Counted from the stretch's first letter, positions 9,624 to 19,262 are shown. The stretch: DNA of 64,000 bases from Mesorhizobium sp. C432A (GCF_030323145.1 NZ_CP100470.1:1860001-1924000); one strand, 5' to 3'. The notes: generated from the letters alone by a model not told the origin. Translations and numbers: made by a program.

Positions 9624-9634
9624 GGCGGAGAGAC

Positions 9635-9937
9635 TTACCAACGGGTCTTTTCGCCGGGTGCAGCCGGTTCGATTGCCAGCGCATGGACGCCGGCTTGCAG
9701 CTCCGCTGCGAGCAATTCGTTGACGGCGCGGTGGCGGTCGATGCGGCTCATGCCGGCAAAGACGGATGAGACGATGCGGACGCGAAAATGCGTCTCGCCG
9801 GTGCCGTCATAGGCACCGTGATCGTCGGAGCCGTGGTGGTGATGACCGGCATGAAGGTGGCTTTCATTGACGATCGCCAGCCGCTCCGGCGAAAACGCCT
9901 TGTTCAGCTTGTCTTCCATCGTCGCCTGTATGGACAT
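9635..9937 (-). CDS. BolA family protein
   Basis: A 100-residue BolA-like protein; such proteins partner monothiol glutaredoxins in iron-sulfur and iron homeostasis and can act in transcription. I choose the ATG at 9937, 7 bases after an AAGGGA site, rather than the ATG at 9943, which lies almost on that site. The core FRVRIVS, FAGMSRIDRHRAVN and GVHALAIE stretches are BolA hallmarks. Between ESHLHAGH and the THFRVRI strand there is a His/Asp-rich insert (HHHHGSDDHGAYDG) of about ten residues beyond the common form. It converges on the ThDP enzyme and diverges from the J-domain gene. Confidence 0.92.
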   Translation of the reverse strand: MSIQATMEDKLNKAFSPERLAIVNESHLHAGHHHHGSDDHGAYDGTGETHFRVRIVSSVFAGMSRIDRHRAVNELLAAELQAGVHALAIEPAAPGEKTRW

Positions 9938-10105
9938 CGCCATCTCCCTTCACCATATCTGCAAGGCGTGATCGGGAAATCGGGATCGATCCCGCCGGGC
10001 CGCCTCAAAAATCGCCATTCGCCCTGCTTTATGCCGCGATTCAGCGGTTAGGGCGATGATCGCGAAAATGTCAATTCTTGTTTCGCACGTGCGAACAGCC
10101 CATAA

Positions 10106-10735
10106 ATGGGTGAGATGAAACCGTACCCCAAATATTTCGAGAAAATTCGGGTCCGTCCCGACAAGGATGCGGAGCTGAAGTCGCACTCGCCGATCTGCCA
10201 GTGGGACGGCTGCAAGGAGGCCGGTACCCACCGGGCGCCGGTCGGACGCATGAAGGAAGGCGAGTATTTTCAGTTCTGCTTCGATCATGTGCGCGAATAC
10301 AACAAGGGTTTCAACTACTTCTCCGGCGTGCCGGACACCGAGATAGCCCGCTTCCAGAAGGAAGCGATGACCGGCCACCGGCCGACATGGAAGATGGGCG
10401 TCGCCGGCGCCTCGACGCGCTCCTCGCCCGATTTCGCCCAGCAGCGTTCCGGTCGCGCCGGCTATTACAACCGCATGCGCGATCCCTTCGATCTGTTCAA
10501 AGGGCCGAAGGACCCGCGCGAGGCGCGCGAACGCAAGGCCAAGCCGCTTGAGGCCAAGGCGCTGGAAACGCTTGGCCTTGATACGAAGGCGACTGGCAAG
10601 GACATCAAGGCGCGCTATAAGGAACTTGTGAAGCGCCACCATCCGGATGCGAATGGCGGCGATAGAGGTTCGGAAGACCGGTTCCGCGATGTGCTGCAGG
10701 CCTATCGCGTGCTCAAGCAGGCGGGTTTGTGCTGA
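10106..10735 (+). CDS. J-domain (DnaJ-like) protein next to cobST
   Basis: A 209-residue protein with a C-terminal J domain (about residues 148-205) containing the HPD motif in VKRHHPDANGGDRG, needed to stimulate Hsp70. The N-terminal part has Cys pairs in ICQWDGCKEAGTH and FCFDHV that could hold a metal. It lacks the Gly/Phe and zinc-finger domains of true DnaJ. The ATG at 10115, behind a GGGTGAG, is an alternative start. It precedes cobS by about 120 bases on the same strand, an arrangement conserved in many alphaproteobacteria. A chaperone link to the cobaltochelatase AAA+/VWA subunits is an inference from context only. Confidence 0.88.
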   Translation: MGEMKPYPKYFEKIRVRPDKDAELKSHSPICQWDGCKEAGTHRAPVGRMKEGEYFQFCFDHVREYNKGFNYFSGVPDTEIARFQKEAMTGHRPTWKMGVAGASTRSSPDFAQQRSGRAGYYNRMRDPFDLFKGPKDPREARERKAKPLEAKALETLGLDTKATGKDIKARYKELVKRHHPDANGGDRGSEDRFRDVLQAYRVLKQAGLC

Positions 10736-10858
10736 GCAACCTAACGGTTCGTGTCGTTTTCCAACTTTCATAAGGGTGGAAAAGGCTCTAAGACCGCCCC
10801 CGGACAAAATCGATTGCCGGCGAAATCAGGCATTTCGCCCGTGGAGACTTGGATAGAG

Positions 10859-11845
10859 ATGAACAAGGTCGATCGCGACATCGCCAATTTGCCCGACACG
10901 ACGGTGTCGGTGAAAGACAAATTCGGCTTCGAGTCCAAGATGGTGGTGCCGGCCTATTCGGTGACCTCGGAACATGTGCCGGACATCGATCCGGATTATC
11001 TGTTCGACAAGGCGACGACGCTGGCGATCCTTGCCGGCTTTGCCTACAACCGCCGCGTCATGGTGTCTGGCTATCACGGCACCGGCAAATCGACCCATAT
11101 CGAACAGGTCGCCGCCCGCCTTAACTGGCCCTGCGTGCGCGTCAACCTCGACAGCCATGTCAGCCGTATCGACCTCGTCGGCAAGGACGCCATCGTCGTC
11201 AAGGATGGCCTGCAGATCACCGAATTCCGCGACGGCATCCTGCCCTGGGCCTACCAGCACAATGTCGCGCTCTGCTTCGACGAGTACGATGCAGGCCGTC
11301 CGGACGTGATGTTCGTCATCCAGCGCGTGCTGGAATCGTCGGGCCGCCTGACGCTGCTCGACCAGAGCCGGGTCATCCGCCCGCATCCGGCGTTCCGGCT
11401 GTTTTCGACCGCCAACACGGTCGGCCTCGGCGACACCACCGGCCTCTATCACGGCACGCAGCAGATCAACCAGGCGCAGATGGATCGCTGGTCGATCGTC
11501 ACCACGCTGAACTACCTGCCGCACGACAATGAGGTGAACATCGTGCTGGCCAAGGCCAAGCACTATCGCGACGGCAAGGGCAAGGACATCGTCAACAAGA
11601 TGGTGCGCGTCGCCGACATGACGCGCTCGGCCTTCATCAATGGCGATCTGTCGACCGTGATGAGCCCGCGTACCGTCATCACCTGGGCCGAAAATGCCGA
11701 GATCTTCGGCAATATCGGCATGGCGTTCCGGCTGACCTTCCTCAACAAGTGCGACGAGCTGGAGCGTTCGGTGGTGGCCGAGTTCTACCAGCGCGCCTTC
11801 GGCGAGGATTTGCCCGAGAGCGCCGCCAACGTGGTGCTGGGGTAA
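10859..11845 (+). CDS. cobS: Cobaltochelatase AAA+ subunit CobS
   Basis: ATPase subunit of the aerobic cobaltochelatase (CobN-CobS-CobT), which inserts cobalt into hydrogenobyrinic acid a,c-diamide in B12 synthesis. The ATG at 10859 follows GGATAGAG and gives 328 residues, the usual length; an upstream extension in the same frame has no family similarity. The MoxR-type AAA+ domain has Walker [10 protein letters not shown] (71-79), Walker [10 protein letters not shown] (about 140) and a sensor region [11 protein letters not shown]. cobT follows after 11 bases. cobN is not in this window. Confidence 0.95.
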   Translation: MNKVDRDIANLPDTTVSVKDKFGFESKMVVPAYSVTSEHVPDIDPDYLFDKATTLAILAGFAYNRRVMVSGYHGTGKSTHIEQVAARLNWPCVRVNLDSHVSRIDLVGKDAIVVKDGLQITEFRDGILPWAYQHNVALCFDEYDAGRPDVMFVIQRVLESSGRLTLLDQSRVIRPHPAFRLFSTANTVGLGDTTGLYHGTQQINQAQMDRWSIVTTLNYLPHDNEVNIVLAKAKHYRDGKGKDIVNKMVRVADMTRSAFINGDLSTVMSPRTVITWAENAEIFGNIGMAFRLTFLNKCDELERSVVAEFYQRAFGEDLPESAANVVLG

Positions 11846-11856
11846 GCTGAGCCTCG

Positions 11857-13755
11857 ATGGCGGGTCCGGGCGACAACACGCGCAACAAGTCGAAGACGGG
11901 GTCTGAAGCCGACAGCTTCAAGCGTGCCGTCACCGTCTGCATGCGCGCCATCGCCGGCGACAAGGAGCTCGAAGTCGGTTTCGCCAAGGACCGCCCGGCG
12001 CTCGCCGGCAGCCGCGCCCGACTGCCCGAACTGCCGAAGAAAGCGTCCAAGACAGACATCGCGATTACTCGTGGCCTGGGCGATTCCATGGCGCTGAAGC
12101 GCGCCTGCCACGATCAGCGCATCCACACCAAACTGGCGCCGGAAGGCAAGCTGGCGCGCTCGATCTATGACGCCGTGGAACAGGCCCGCGTCGAGGCGAT
12201 CGGCAGCCGCGCCATGCAAGGCGTCGCCGACAATATCGGCTCGATGCTGGAGGACAAATACGCCAAGGCCAACCTTGTCGACGTCAAGGACAAGGCCGAC
12301 GCGCCGATCGAGGAGGCGCTGGCGCTGATGGTGCGCGAAAAGCTGACCGGACGGCCGATCCCGAAGAGCGGCGAACGGCTGGTCGACCTCTGGCGGCCCT
12401 GGGTCGAGGAAAAAGCCAAGGCCGATCTCGACGGACTGTCGGCCAAGCTTGGCGACCAGCAGGCCTTCGCCCGCGTCGTGCGTGAGATGCTTGCGTCCAT
12501 GGAGATGGCCGAGGAACTCGGCGACGACCAGGAAACCGAAGACTCCGAGGACAATGACGACAACCAGCCGCAAGGCGAGGAGCAGAGCGAGGAGGGCGGT
12601 GAAGACGATTCCGGCTCCGAGCAGTCGCAGTCCGAGGATGCCGAGGCCTCGGCTGATGACGAACAGTCGTCCGAGACGGAGGCGTCCGACGCCACTGCCG
12701 ACGATCTTTCCGACGATGACGATGCGGACGCCGAGACGCCGGGCGAAGCCCGCCGCAACGACAACCCCTTCGCCAATCTGCCGAAAGAGATCGACTACAA
12801 GGTTTTCACCACCGCCTTCGATGAAACGGTCGGTGCGGAAGAGCTGTGCGAGGAGGAAGAACTCGACCGGCTGCGCGCCTTCCTCGACAAGCAGTTGGCC
12901 AATCTCTCCGGCGTCGTCGGCCGGCTCGCCAACCGGCTGCAGCGCCGCCTGATGGCGCAGCAGAACCGTTCCTGGGATTTTGACCTCGAAGAGGGTTATC
13001 TCGATCCGGCACGCCTGGTTCGTGTCGTCATCGATCCGATGCAGCCCTTGTCGTTCAAGCAGGAGCGCGACACCAAATTCCGCGACACGGTGGTGACGCT
13101 GGTGCTCGACAATTCGGGCTCGATGCGCGGTCGGCCGATCACGGTTGCCGCCACCTGTGCCGACATTCTGGCGCGCACGCTGGAGCGCTGCGGCGTCTCG
13201 GTCGAGATCCTCGGCTTCACCACGCGGGCGTGGAAGGGCGGACAGGCTCGCGAGAAGTGGCTGAAGGACGGCAAGCCGCCGAACCCCGGCCGGCTCAACG
13301 ATCTGCGCCACATCATCTACAAATCCGCCGATCATCCGTGGCGTCGCGCCCGGCGCAATCTCGGCCTGATGATGCGCGAGGGCCTGCTCAAGGAAAACAT
13401 CGACGGCGAGGCGTTGTTATGGGCGCACAACCGGCTGATCGCCCGGCCCGAACAACGCAAGATCCTGATGATGATCTCGGACGGCGCGCCGGTTGACGAT
13501 TCGACGCTGTCGGTCAATCCTGGCAACTATCTCGAGCGGCACCTGCGCGCCGTCATCGAGCTGATCGAGACGCGCTCGCCGGTCGAGCTTCTGGCCATCG
13601 GCATCGGCCACGACGTCACCCGCTATTACAGGCGCGCCGTCACCATCGTCGATGCCGAGGAACTGGCCGGCGCCATGACCGAGCAGCTGGCCTCGCTGTT
13701 CGCCGAGGAAAACGTGCGCGATACACGCCGCGGCGGCTACCGGCGCGCCGGATGA
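11857..13755 (+). CDS. cobT: Cobaltochelatase VWA subunit CobT
   Basis: Second AAA+-associated subunit of aerobic cobaltochelatase; it forms a chaperone-like ring with CobS. The 632 residues comprise a helical N-terminal part, a very acidic Asp/Glu/Ser-rich stretch (about 221-300) and a C-terminal von Willebrand A domain with metal-site motif DNSGS (D418, S420, S422). This layout is the standard one for CobT. It lies 11 bases after cobS and its stop overlaps the start of the esterase-like gene by 4 bases. The name should not be confused with the phosphoribosyltransferase also called CobT in other bacteria. Confidence 0.95.
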   Translation: MAGPGDNTRNKSKTGSEADSFKRAVTVCMRAIAGDKELEVGFAKDRPALAGSRARLPELPKKASKTDIAITRGLGDSMALKRACHDQRIHTKLAPEGKLARSIYDAVEQARVEAIGSRAMQGVADNIGSMLEDKYAKANLVDVKDKADAPIEEALALMVREKLTGRPIPKSGERLVDLWRPWVEEKAKADLDGLSAKLGDQQAFARVVREMLASMEMAEELGDDQETEDSEDNDDNQPQGEEQSEEGGEDDSGSEQSQSEDAEASADDEQSSETEASDATADDLSDDDDADAETPGEARRNDNPFANLPKEIDYKVFTTAFDETVGAEELCEEEELDRLRAFLDKQLANLSGVVGRLANRLQRRLMAQQNRSWDFDLEEGYLDPARLVRVVIDPMQPLSFKQERDTKFRDTVVTLVLDNSGSMRGRPITVAATCADILARTLERCGVSVEILGFTTRAWKGGQAREKWLKDGKPPNPGRLNDLRHIIYKSADHPWRRARRNLGLMMREGLLKENIDGEALLWAHNRLIARPEQRKILMMISDGAPVDDSTLSVNPGNYLERHLRAVIELIETRSPVELLAIGIGHDVTRYYRRAVTIVDAEELAGAMTEQLASLFAEENVRDTRRGGYRRAG

Positions 13756-14777
13756 TTTTTTTGCGCGGCGGGTTTCGGCAGATGCTCTTCGCGGTCACTG
13801 CCTTGTCCGGCATGGCGTTTGCGCCGGCCATCGCCGCCGGCCCAAGCGCGGTCGAGCCGGTCGAAGTCTCGGCGCGGCCGATCACCACCTTCCATATCGG
13901 CAGCGCCGACAAGCAGTTTGGGCCGCTGGAATTCGTCGGCGGTCTTGAGATGGACTCGACGACGCGCGATTTCGGCGCGCTGTCGGCATTTCGGTTCCTC
14001 AAACCCGGCAGCGATTTCATCGGCGTCGCCGATACGGGCTTCTGGTTCTTCGGCTCTATCACCCATGATGCCGACAAGCGGCCGTCCGGCATCCAGAATT
14101 TCCGCATGCAGCAGATGGTCGATGAGAAGGGCCGGCCGATCGACAGGAAATGGGAAGTCGATGCCGAGGGCCTTGCAGTCAAGGACGGCATCGCCACCGT
14201 CGGCTTCGAGCGCGATCACCGCGTCGCCCAGTTCAAGATCGTCCCCAGCAACATGACGGCGCCGTTCAAGCAACTGAACTTTCTGGTTCCAGCCCGCGAA
14301 CTGCGACAGAACCGCGGTTTCGAGACCGTCACCCACGCCAATCCCAACGGCCAGCACGAGGGCGGCCTCGTCGTGGTCTCGGAAAAGAGCTTGGACAAGG
14401 CTGGCAACATCTATGCCGCCATCATCGAAGGGCCGCACAAGGGCGTCTTCACGGTCAAGCGCAACGGCGATTTCGACATCACCGACGGCGCTTTCCTGCC
14501 GGATGGCGATCTCTTGCTGCTGGAGCGCAGTTTCTCGATGGCCGGCGGTGTCAGGATGCGGCTGCGACGCATCTATGGCGAAAGCGTCGAGAAGGGCGCG
14601 GTTGCCGACGGGCCGGTGCTGATGGAAGCCGATATGGGATACCAGATCGACAATATGGAAGGGCTCGACGTCTGGACCCGCGATGACGGAGCGCTGATGG
14701 TGTCGCTGATCTCGGACGACAACCATTCGATCCTGCAGCGCAACCTCTATCTGGAATTCATCCTGCACCAGGATTGA
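13752..14777 (+). CDS. Esterase-like activity of phytase family protein, exported
   Basis: A 341-residue protein that fits the 'esterase-like activity of phytase' family (PF13449). The first 30 or so residues form an export signal (hydrophobic core, then [13 protein letters not shown]). Repeated beta-propeller-type motifs follow, such as [34 protein letters not shown] and [12 protein letters not shown]. Its ATG overlaps the cobT stop, so it is probably co-expressed with cobST, though nothing connects it functionally with B12. The enzyme activity is a family name only; the substrate is unknown. Confidence 0.8.
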   Translation: MIFLRGGFRQMLFAVTALSGMAFAPAIAAGPSAVEPVEVSARPITTFHIGSADKQFGPLEFVGGLEMDSTTRDFGALSAFRFLKPGSDFIGVADTGFWFFGSITHDADKRPSGIQNFRMQQMVDEKGRPIDRKWEVDAEGLAVKDGIATVGFERDHRVAQFKIVPSNMTAPFKQLNFLVPARELRQNRGFETVTHANPNGQHEGGLVVVSEKSLDKAGNIYAAIIEGPHKGVFTVKRNGDFDITDGAFLPDGDLLLLERSFSMAGGVRMRLRRIYGESVEKGAVADGPVLMEADMGYQIDNMEGLDVWTRDDGALMVSLISDDNHSILQRNLYLEFILHQD

Positions 14778-14782
14778 GAGCC

Positions 14783-15454
14783 CTAAGGTTTGGTGGCGAT
14801 CCAGATGACGTGGCGCGCGCCGCGCTTGCCATTGGCGCGCGTCTTCACCTCGTCCACGACAAAGCCCGCCTGATTGAGCCTACGTGTGAAGCCGGCATCG
14901 GGGCCTTGCGACCAAACAGCCAGCACGCCCCCGGGCCTGAGCGCTGCACGCGCCGCGCCGAGGCCGGCAGCGCCATAGAGGGCGTCGTTGCCCTTGTAGA
15001 CGATGCCTTCGGGGCCATTGTCGACATCGAGCAGGATGGCGTCCCAGGCTGCCTTGTCGGATCTTATGATGTGCCCGGCGTCGGCTTCGCGAACCGTCAC
15101 ACGGGGATCGTCGAGACAGCCGGCGAAGACCGCCTCCATGGGGCCGCGCGCCCAGGCGATGACGGCGGGGACAAGCTCGGCAACGGTGATGCCTGCGTCG
15201 GCGCCCATTTGGGCAAGCGCAGCGCGCAGCGTAAAACCCATGCCGAGGCCGCCGATCAGGATTTTCGGTTGGGCGCGGCCGCCGATCTTTTCACAGGAGA
15301 GCTTGGCCAGCGCTTCCTCGGAGCCGCTGAGGCGGCTGTTCATCAGCTCATTGGTGCCGAGCATGATCGAGAATTCGCTGCCGCGCTGCTTGAGGCGCAG
15401 TTCCTGTCCGCCGTCAGGCGTTTTGGCCGAGCCGAGCTGGACCCAGGGAATCAC
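14783..15454 (-). CDS. Spermidine synthase-like SAM-dependent protein
   Basis: A 223-residue protein with a class I Rossmann fold of the spermidine-synthase-like type: a short N-terminal beta region (QELRLKQRGSEFSIM, NELMNSRLSGSEEALA), the glycine-rich loop ILIGGLGMGFTLRAAL (about 66-80), VAELVPAVIAWA as the ribose-binding acid region and LLDVDNGPEGI as the motif II analogue. It is shorter than authentic SpeE, and the usual polyamine-binding Asp motif is changed, so the reaction is unknown. It converges on the esterase-like gene and lies just after the queuosine transporter on the same strand, so it may share that transcript. Confidence 0.8.
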   Translation of the reverse strand: MIPWVQLGSAKTPDGGQELRLKQRGSEFSIMLGTNELMNSRLSGSEEALAKLSCEKIGGRAQPKILIGGLGMGFTLRAALAQMGADAGITVAELVPAVIAWARGPMEAVFAGCLDDPRVTVREADAGHIIRSDKAAWDAILLDVDNGPEGIVYKGNDALYGAAGLGAARAALRPGGVLAVWSQGPDAGFTRRLNQAGFVVDEVKTRANGKRGARHVIWIATKP

Positions 15455-15457
15455 GGC

Positions 15458-16138
15458 CTAGACAGCCACGGCCGGCTGGCTCCAGTGGGCGGCGAGCAGC
15501 CGGTAGGGGATCAGGGCCACAACAGCGATGATCAGCTTCACCGAGAGGTCGCCCAGCGCCCAGGAGACCCAGCGCATGGACTCGACCGGCAGCACGCCCA
15601 TCAGCGGCGCCGTCTCCAGCGCAAAGCTGTCGTTCGGGCCGGCAAAAGCGAAGGCGGCCGAAAAGGCGATGCTGAAGAACACCAGGGTGTCGAACACCGA
15701 GCCGACCAGCGTGCCGACGATCGGCGCGCGCCACCAGCTCTGCCGGCGCAACCGGTTGAACACGGTGACGTCGAGCAATTGCGCGCAAAGGAAGGCCGCG
15801 CCGGAAGCTGCGGCGATGCGCACCAGCCGGTCGGCTGATGTCTCGAACTCGATCAGGCCGTGGCGAAACAGGAAGGGCGGGACGAGGATCGAGCAGACCA
15901 CAGCGGTCATGAAGCCGACAAGGACGATGCGGCGCGCCACGGTCGGCCCGTAGCGGCGGTTGGCAAGGTCGGTGACCAGGAAGGAGAAGGGATAGGTGAA
16001 GGCACCCCAGGTCAGGATGTCGGCCAGCGACAGACCGCCGGCCTGGCCCTGCATCGGGAACTGCACGAGGATGTTCGATGCCACGACGACAAGCGCCATG
16101 GCGGCCACAAAGGGCAGATATCGCGAGAAGGAAGTCAT
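15458..16138 (-). CDS. Queuosine precursor transporter (YhhQ/VUT family)
   Basis: A 226-residue membrane protein with about six hydrophobic segments. The sequence LTWGAFTYPFSFLVTDLANRRYG is characteristic of the vitamin-uptake-transporter family that imports 7-cyano-7-deazaguanine or its reduced form for queuosine tRNA modification; AFLCAQLLDVTVFNRLR and GTLVGSVFDTLVFF complete the signature. The ATG at 16138 follows AGGAT and a run of A. The downstream SAM-dependent protein starts 4 bases after its stop. Upstream lies the tandem palindromic repeat that separates it from rpmB on the same strand. Confidence 0.9.
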   Translation of the reverse strand: MTSFSRYLPFVAAMALVVVASNILVQFPMQGQAGGLSLADILTWGAFTYPFSFLVTDLANRRYGPTVARRIVLVGFMTAVVCSILVPPFLFRHGLIEFETSADRLVRIAAASGAAFLCAQLLDVTVFNRLRRQSWWRAPIVGTLVGSVFDTLVFFSIAFSAAFAFAGPNDSFALETAPLMGVLPVESMRWVSWALGDLSVKLIIAVVALIPYRLLAAHWSQPAVAV

Positions 16139-16191
16139 TTTTTTATCCTGGGTAATGGAACCAGCCAGGCGCTAGCCGAAATCCGGATCGC

Positions 16192-16271
16192 GCTGCCTTG
16201 CAAATTTTTAGCATCGGATTGCTCCGATGCTGCTGCCTTAGAAGTTTTGAGCATCGGATTGCTCCGATGCT
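16192..16271. repeat. Two tandem 40-bp units, each with a 9-bp-stem palindrome
   Basis: Two directly adjacent 40-base units, 16192-16231 and 16232-16271, differ at about four positions. Each begins GCTGCCTT and ends in AGCATCGGA, loop TTGC, TCCGATGCT. The second palindrome extends by one pair (16249-16272). The units lie between the rpmB stop and the queuosine transporter start, both on the minus strand. In that direction the hairpins are followed by A-rich sequence and not a T-run, so classic intrinsic termination is not supported; mRNA end protection or a dispersed palindromic element are options. Confidence 0.8.
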
Positions 16272-16300
16272 CAGGGCGGTCGTCCCCCGCCTTGATATTG

Positions 16301-16597
16301 TTAAGCGGCGGGCTGGTCGGCCAGCTTCTTGGCAATCTGCTTCTTCAACAGGCGCGCGCGCTGCGACAATTCCTTGGCGTCGGCCTTGGCCAGGAAGGCG
16401 TCGAGGCCGCCGCGATGCTCGACCGAACGCAGCGCGTTGGCCGAAATGCGCAGGCGCACATTCTGGTTCAGCGCTTCCGAAATCAGCGTCACATTGACGA
16501 GGTTCGGCAGGAAGCGGCGCTTGGTCTTGTTGTTGGCGTGGCTCACATTGTTGCCGGTCTGGACTGCCTTGGCAGTGAGTTCGCAGGTGCGGGACAT
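16301..16597 (-). CDS. rpmB: 50S ribosomal protein L28
   Basis: A 98-residue basic protein of the large ribosomal subunit. The start [20 protein letters not shown] and the [10 protein letters not shown] segment are diagnostic for L28, and the C-terminal extension is the alphaproteobacterial form. It is monocistronic or leads into the queuosine transporter after a gap of about 160 bases that contains the tandem repeat. About 260 bases separate it from the divergent DUF3108 gene; both promoters must lie there, but I could not identify convincing sigma-70 boxes. Confidence 0.97.
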   Translation of the reverse strand: MSRTCELTAKAVQTGNNVSHANNKTKRRFLPNLVNVTLISEALNQNVRLRISANALRSVEHRGGLDAFLAKADAKELSQRARLLKKQIAKKLADQPAA

Positions 16598-16857
16598 GGT
16601 TCTAACCTTCAGTTCTGTCTAAGCCTGCCAAACCTTGTTCGCCCGCGCCGGGTGGCGCGCGGTTTCAGTCAGGCGGCCTTATGGAAAAGTTGGCGTTCCT
16701 TAGTTGCATTTCGCCAATGCGTCAAGCTCCGGCTTGCCCACGACTGTGACGGGCGTTTCACATAAAGGCCGGAATTCAGCCTATAAGCGGTCGGACAGGG
16801 ACATTTCAAGCCGGAGTCGCCCGCCCTCCGGTTAAAAAATCAAGGACCGAGCCCGCC

Positions 16858-17658
16858 ATGCTTCGCCCGTTACATGCCGTTGTCGCCATATTTGTCGCCG
16901 CCTTGCCGACATCAACCCTTGCCGCCGCGCCCGCAGCCACCGCACAGTCCTTCAAGGGCGAATACACGGTGTCGTTCCTCGGGCTTTCCGTGGCCAAGGC
17001 GACATTTTCCAGCCACTACGAAGGCGGTAGCTATTCCATAGAGGGCACCGTCTCCAGTGCGGGTCTCGCCACCTTGTTCGACGACACGAGCGGCACGATC
17101 TCGTCAAAGGGCAAGATCCTGGGCAAGCAGATGCAGCCGCAGGTATTTCGCGCCGATTATAAGTCCGGCAAGAAGGCTTCCATGGTCGATATCCGCTTTG
17201 CCAATGGCGCGGTGACCGCCACCCAGGTCATTCCCGAACCGAAAAAGCGCAATCCCAAAAACTGGATACCGCTGGGCAGCAACGATCTGGCATCGGTGCT
17301 CGATCCGATGGCGGCTACGGTTATCCATGCCGACAGCCTCGACCAGGTCTGCGGGCGCAAGGTGAAATTCTATGACGGCGAGATGCGCGCCGACCTGACG
17401 CTGACCTACGCCTCGAAAGGATCGATCTCGGTCAAGGGCTACAAGGGCGACACCGTTACCTGCAAGATGAGCTTCGAGCCGGTGGCAGGCTACCGCAAGG
17501 GCCGCAAGGCGCTGAATTACCTGAAGAAGAAGAGCCAGATGATGGTGACGTTTGCACCGCTCGGCCAAACCGGCATATATGCGCCGATCCACGCCACGGT
17601 CGGGACGCAGATCGGCACCTTGACTGTCAGCGCGGGGCGGTTCGAAGCTACTGAATAG
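16858..17658 (+). CDS. DUF3108 domain-containing exported protein
   Basis: A 266-residue protein with an N-terminal signal (hydrophobic residues 5-20, then LAAAPAATAQ). After the signal it shows the DUF3108 pattern: GEYTVSFLGLSVAKATF, a run of beta strands, and the late DPMAATV and CGRKVKFYDGEMRADLTL motifs. The fold is thought to be an outer-membrane- or periplasm-associated beta structure, but no function is established. Its position divergent from rpmB is common in rhizobia. The start follows a weak AAGGACCGAG site. Confidence 0.85.
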   Translation: MLRPLHAVVAIFVAALPTSTLAAAPAATAQSFKGEYTVSFLGLSVAKATFSSHYEGGSYSIEGTVSSAGLATLFDDTSGTISSKGKILGKQMQPQVFRADYKSGKKASMVDIRFANGAVTATQVIPEPKKRNPKNWIPLGSNDLASVLDPMAATVIHADSLDQVCGRKVKFYDGEMRADLTLTYASKGSISVKGYKGDTVTCKMSFEPVAGYRKGRKALNYLKKKSQMMVTFAPLGQTGIYAPIHATVGTQIGTLTVSAGRFEATE

Positions 17659-17703
17659 ACGCGCCCACCCGAATAGAAATGGGGCGAGTCGCCGGAGACG
17701 GGC

Positions 17704-18591
17704 ATGGGGCGCGCAACACTGATCGGTTTCTCGGCGGTCGCCATGTGGGCGCTGCTGGCGTTGCTCACCGATGCGTCGGGCGCCGTGCCGCCATTCTTGC
17801 TCTCGGCCATCACCTTCACCATCGGCACCGCGGTCGGGCTGGTTGCCCGGCTGTTCATGCCGGCAACCGATAAAAGCCTGAAGATCCCACGCCAGGTCTG
17901 GGTGATCGGCATTGCCGGACTGTTCGGATACCATTTCTTCTATTTCACCGCGCTGCGCAACGCGCCGGCGGTGGAGGCAAGCCTGATCGCCTATCTGTGG
18001 CCGCTGCTGATCGTGCTGGGATCAGCGCTGATGCCGGGCGAGAAGCTGGCCTGGAACCATGTCGTCGGCGCGCTGCTCGGGCTCGCCGGGACCGTGCTGA
18101 TCGTCACCAAGGGTGGCGGCCTCGCCTTCGATGCTCGCTACACCTTCGGCTATGCGATGGCGGCCGTCTGTGCGCTACTGTGGTCGTCCTATTCGCTGCT
18201 GTCGCGGCGCTTTCCGGCGGTGCCGACCTCGATCGTCACCTGGTTCTGCGCCGCCACGGCAGCCCTGTCTCTCGTCTGCCATCTTCTGCTGGAAAAGACG
18301 GTGCTGCCCGATGGTCCCGGCCAGTGGCTGGCGGTGCTTGGTTTGGGGTTGATGCCGGTGGGCGCGGCCTTCTACGCCTGGGATATCGGCGTAAAGCGCG
18401 GCAACATCCAGGTGCTCGGCGCGGCAAGCTATGCGGCGCCACTGCTGTCGACATTGGTGCTGATCGCGGCGGGCGTTGCCGAGCCGTCGCTGCGTATCCT
18501 GGCGGCCTGCGTGCTGATCACCGGCGGCGCGGCGCTGGCGGCGAAATCGTTGTTCCTGCGCAAGGCGGCAATGGGTGGGGCAAGCGCATGA
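17704..18591 (+). CDS. DMT family exporter (YddG-like)
   Basis: A 295-residue inner-membrane protein with about ten transmembrane segments arranged as two EamA repeats. The segments FGYHFFYFTALRNAPAVEASLIAYLWPLL and LLWSSYSLLSRRF resemble the aromatic amino-acid exporter YddG. The substrate is therefore possibly aromatic amino acids, which remains unproved. Its stop overlaps the ATG of the lysoplasmalogenase gene (ATGA), so the two membrane proteins are probably made together. Confidence 0.88.
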   Translation: MGRATLIGFSAVAMWALLALLTDASGAVPPFLLSAITFTIGTAVGLVARLFMPATDKSLKIPRQVWVIGIAGLFGYHFFYFTALRNAPAVEASLIAYLWPLLIVLGSALMPGEKLAWNHVVGALLGLAGTVLIVTKGGGLAFDARYTFGYAMAAVCALLWSSYSLLSRRFPAVPTSIVTWFCAATAALSLVCHLLLEKTVLPDGPGQWLAVLGLGLMPVGAAFYAWDIGVKRGNIQVLGAASYAAPLLSTLVLIAAGVAEPSLRILAACVLITGGAALAAKSLFLRKAAMGGASA

Positions 18592-19262
18592 CCATGCCGT
18601 TTGCCGGCGGCATCGACGCCAACGCCAATGCAACATTGATTTTTTCGCTGGTGGCGGCAGTGATCTACGCCTTCACCCTGGATATGCGGCCGACGCTGGC
18701 CCGCTCGGCGGCAAAGACGCTGGCCGTGGCCATGCTTGCGGCACTCGCCTTCATGCAAGGTGGGCCGCTGTTGCTCGTCGTCGCACTGCTGCTCAGCGGC
18801 GTCGGCGATGCCTTCCTGTCGCGTGACGGCGAAAAGGCCTTCCTCGGCGGGCTGGCCAGCTTCCTTGCGGCGCATGTCCTCTATGTGCCGCTCTTCCTGC
18901 GCGGCGGCGGCGGGCTGGATGTGCTCAGCACCGAGACATGGCGCGGCGCCATCGCGCTTGCCATGGCGGCCTTCGCAGTCGTCATGCTGGCGGCGCTCTG
19001 GCGCCGTGTCGGTCCCGGCCTGCGGGTGCCGATCGCCGTCTATATCGCGGCCATTCTGGCGATGGGCATCTCGGCGTTGACGCTCGACAATCCGTGGGTC
19101 ATCGGCGGCGCTGTTATGTTCATGGCATCGGACGGGCTGCTTGCCACGGAGAAATTCCTGGTTCCGGCAATAGCACCCTATCGCGCCGGCATCCGTTATG
19201 CGGTCTGGGTGCTCTACTATGCCGCCCAGCTCTGCATAACTCTTGGTTTTCTTCTGGCCTAA
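18588..19262 (+). CDS. YhhN-family lysoplasmalogenase-like membrane protein
   Basis: A 224-residue protein with around eight hydrophobic segments, in the YhhN/TMEM86 family. Visible hallmarks are the conserved SGVGDAFLSR motif and the late MFMASDGLLATEKF and YYAAQLCITLGF motifs, where Asp residues in membrane segments are thought to be catalytic in lysoplasmalogenase. The ATG at 18588 overlaps the preceding gene. Whether it hydrolyses vinyl-ether lipids in this bacterium is unknown. It ends 4 bases into the convergent cupin gene. Confidence 0.85.
   Translation: MTMPFAGGIDANANATLIFSLVAAVIYAFTLDMRPTLARSAAKTLAVAMLAALAFMQGGPLLLVVALLLSGVGDAFLSRDGEKAFLGGLASFLAAHVLYVPLFLRGGGGLDVLSTETWRGAIALAMAAFAVVMLAALWRRVGPGLRVPIAVYIAAILAMGISALTLDNPWVIGGAVMFMASDGLLATEKFLVPAIAPYRAGIRYAVWVLYYAAQLCITLGFLLA

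Noticed and set aside
16192..16271. CRISPR array
   Set aside because: Only two repeat units abut directly with no unique spacers and no cas gene lies nearby, so this is a tandem palindromic repeat.
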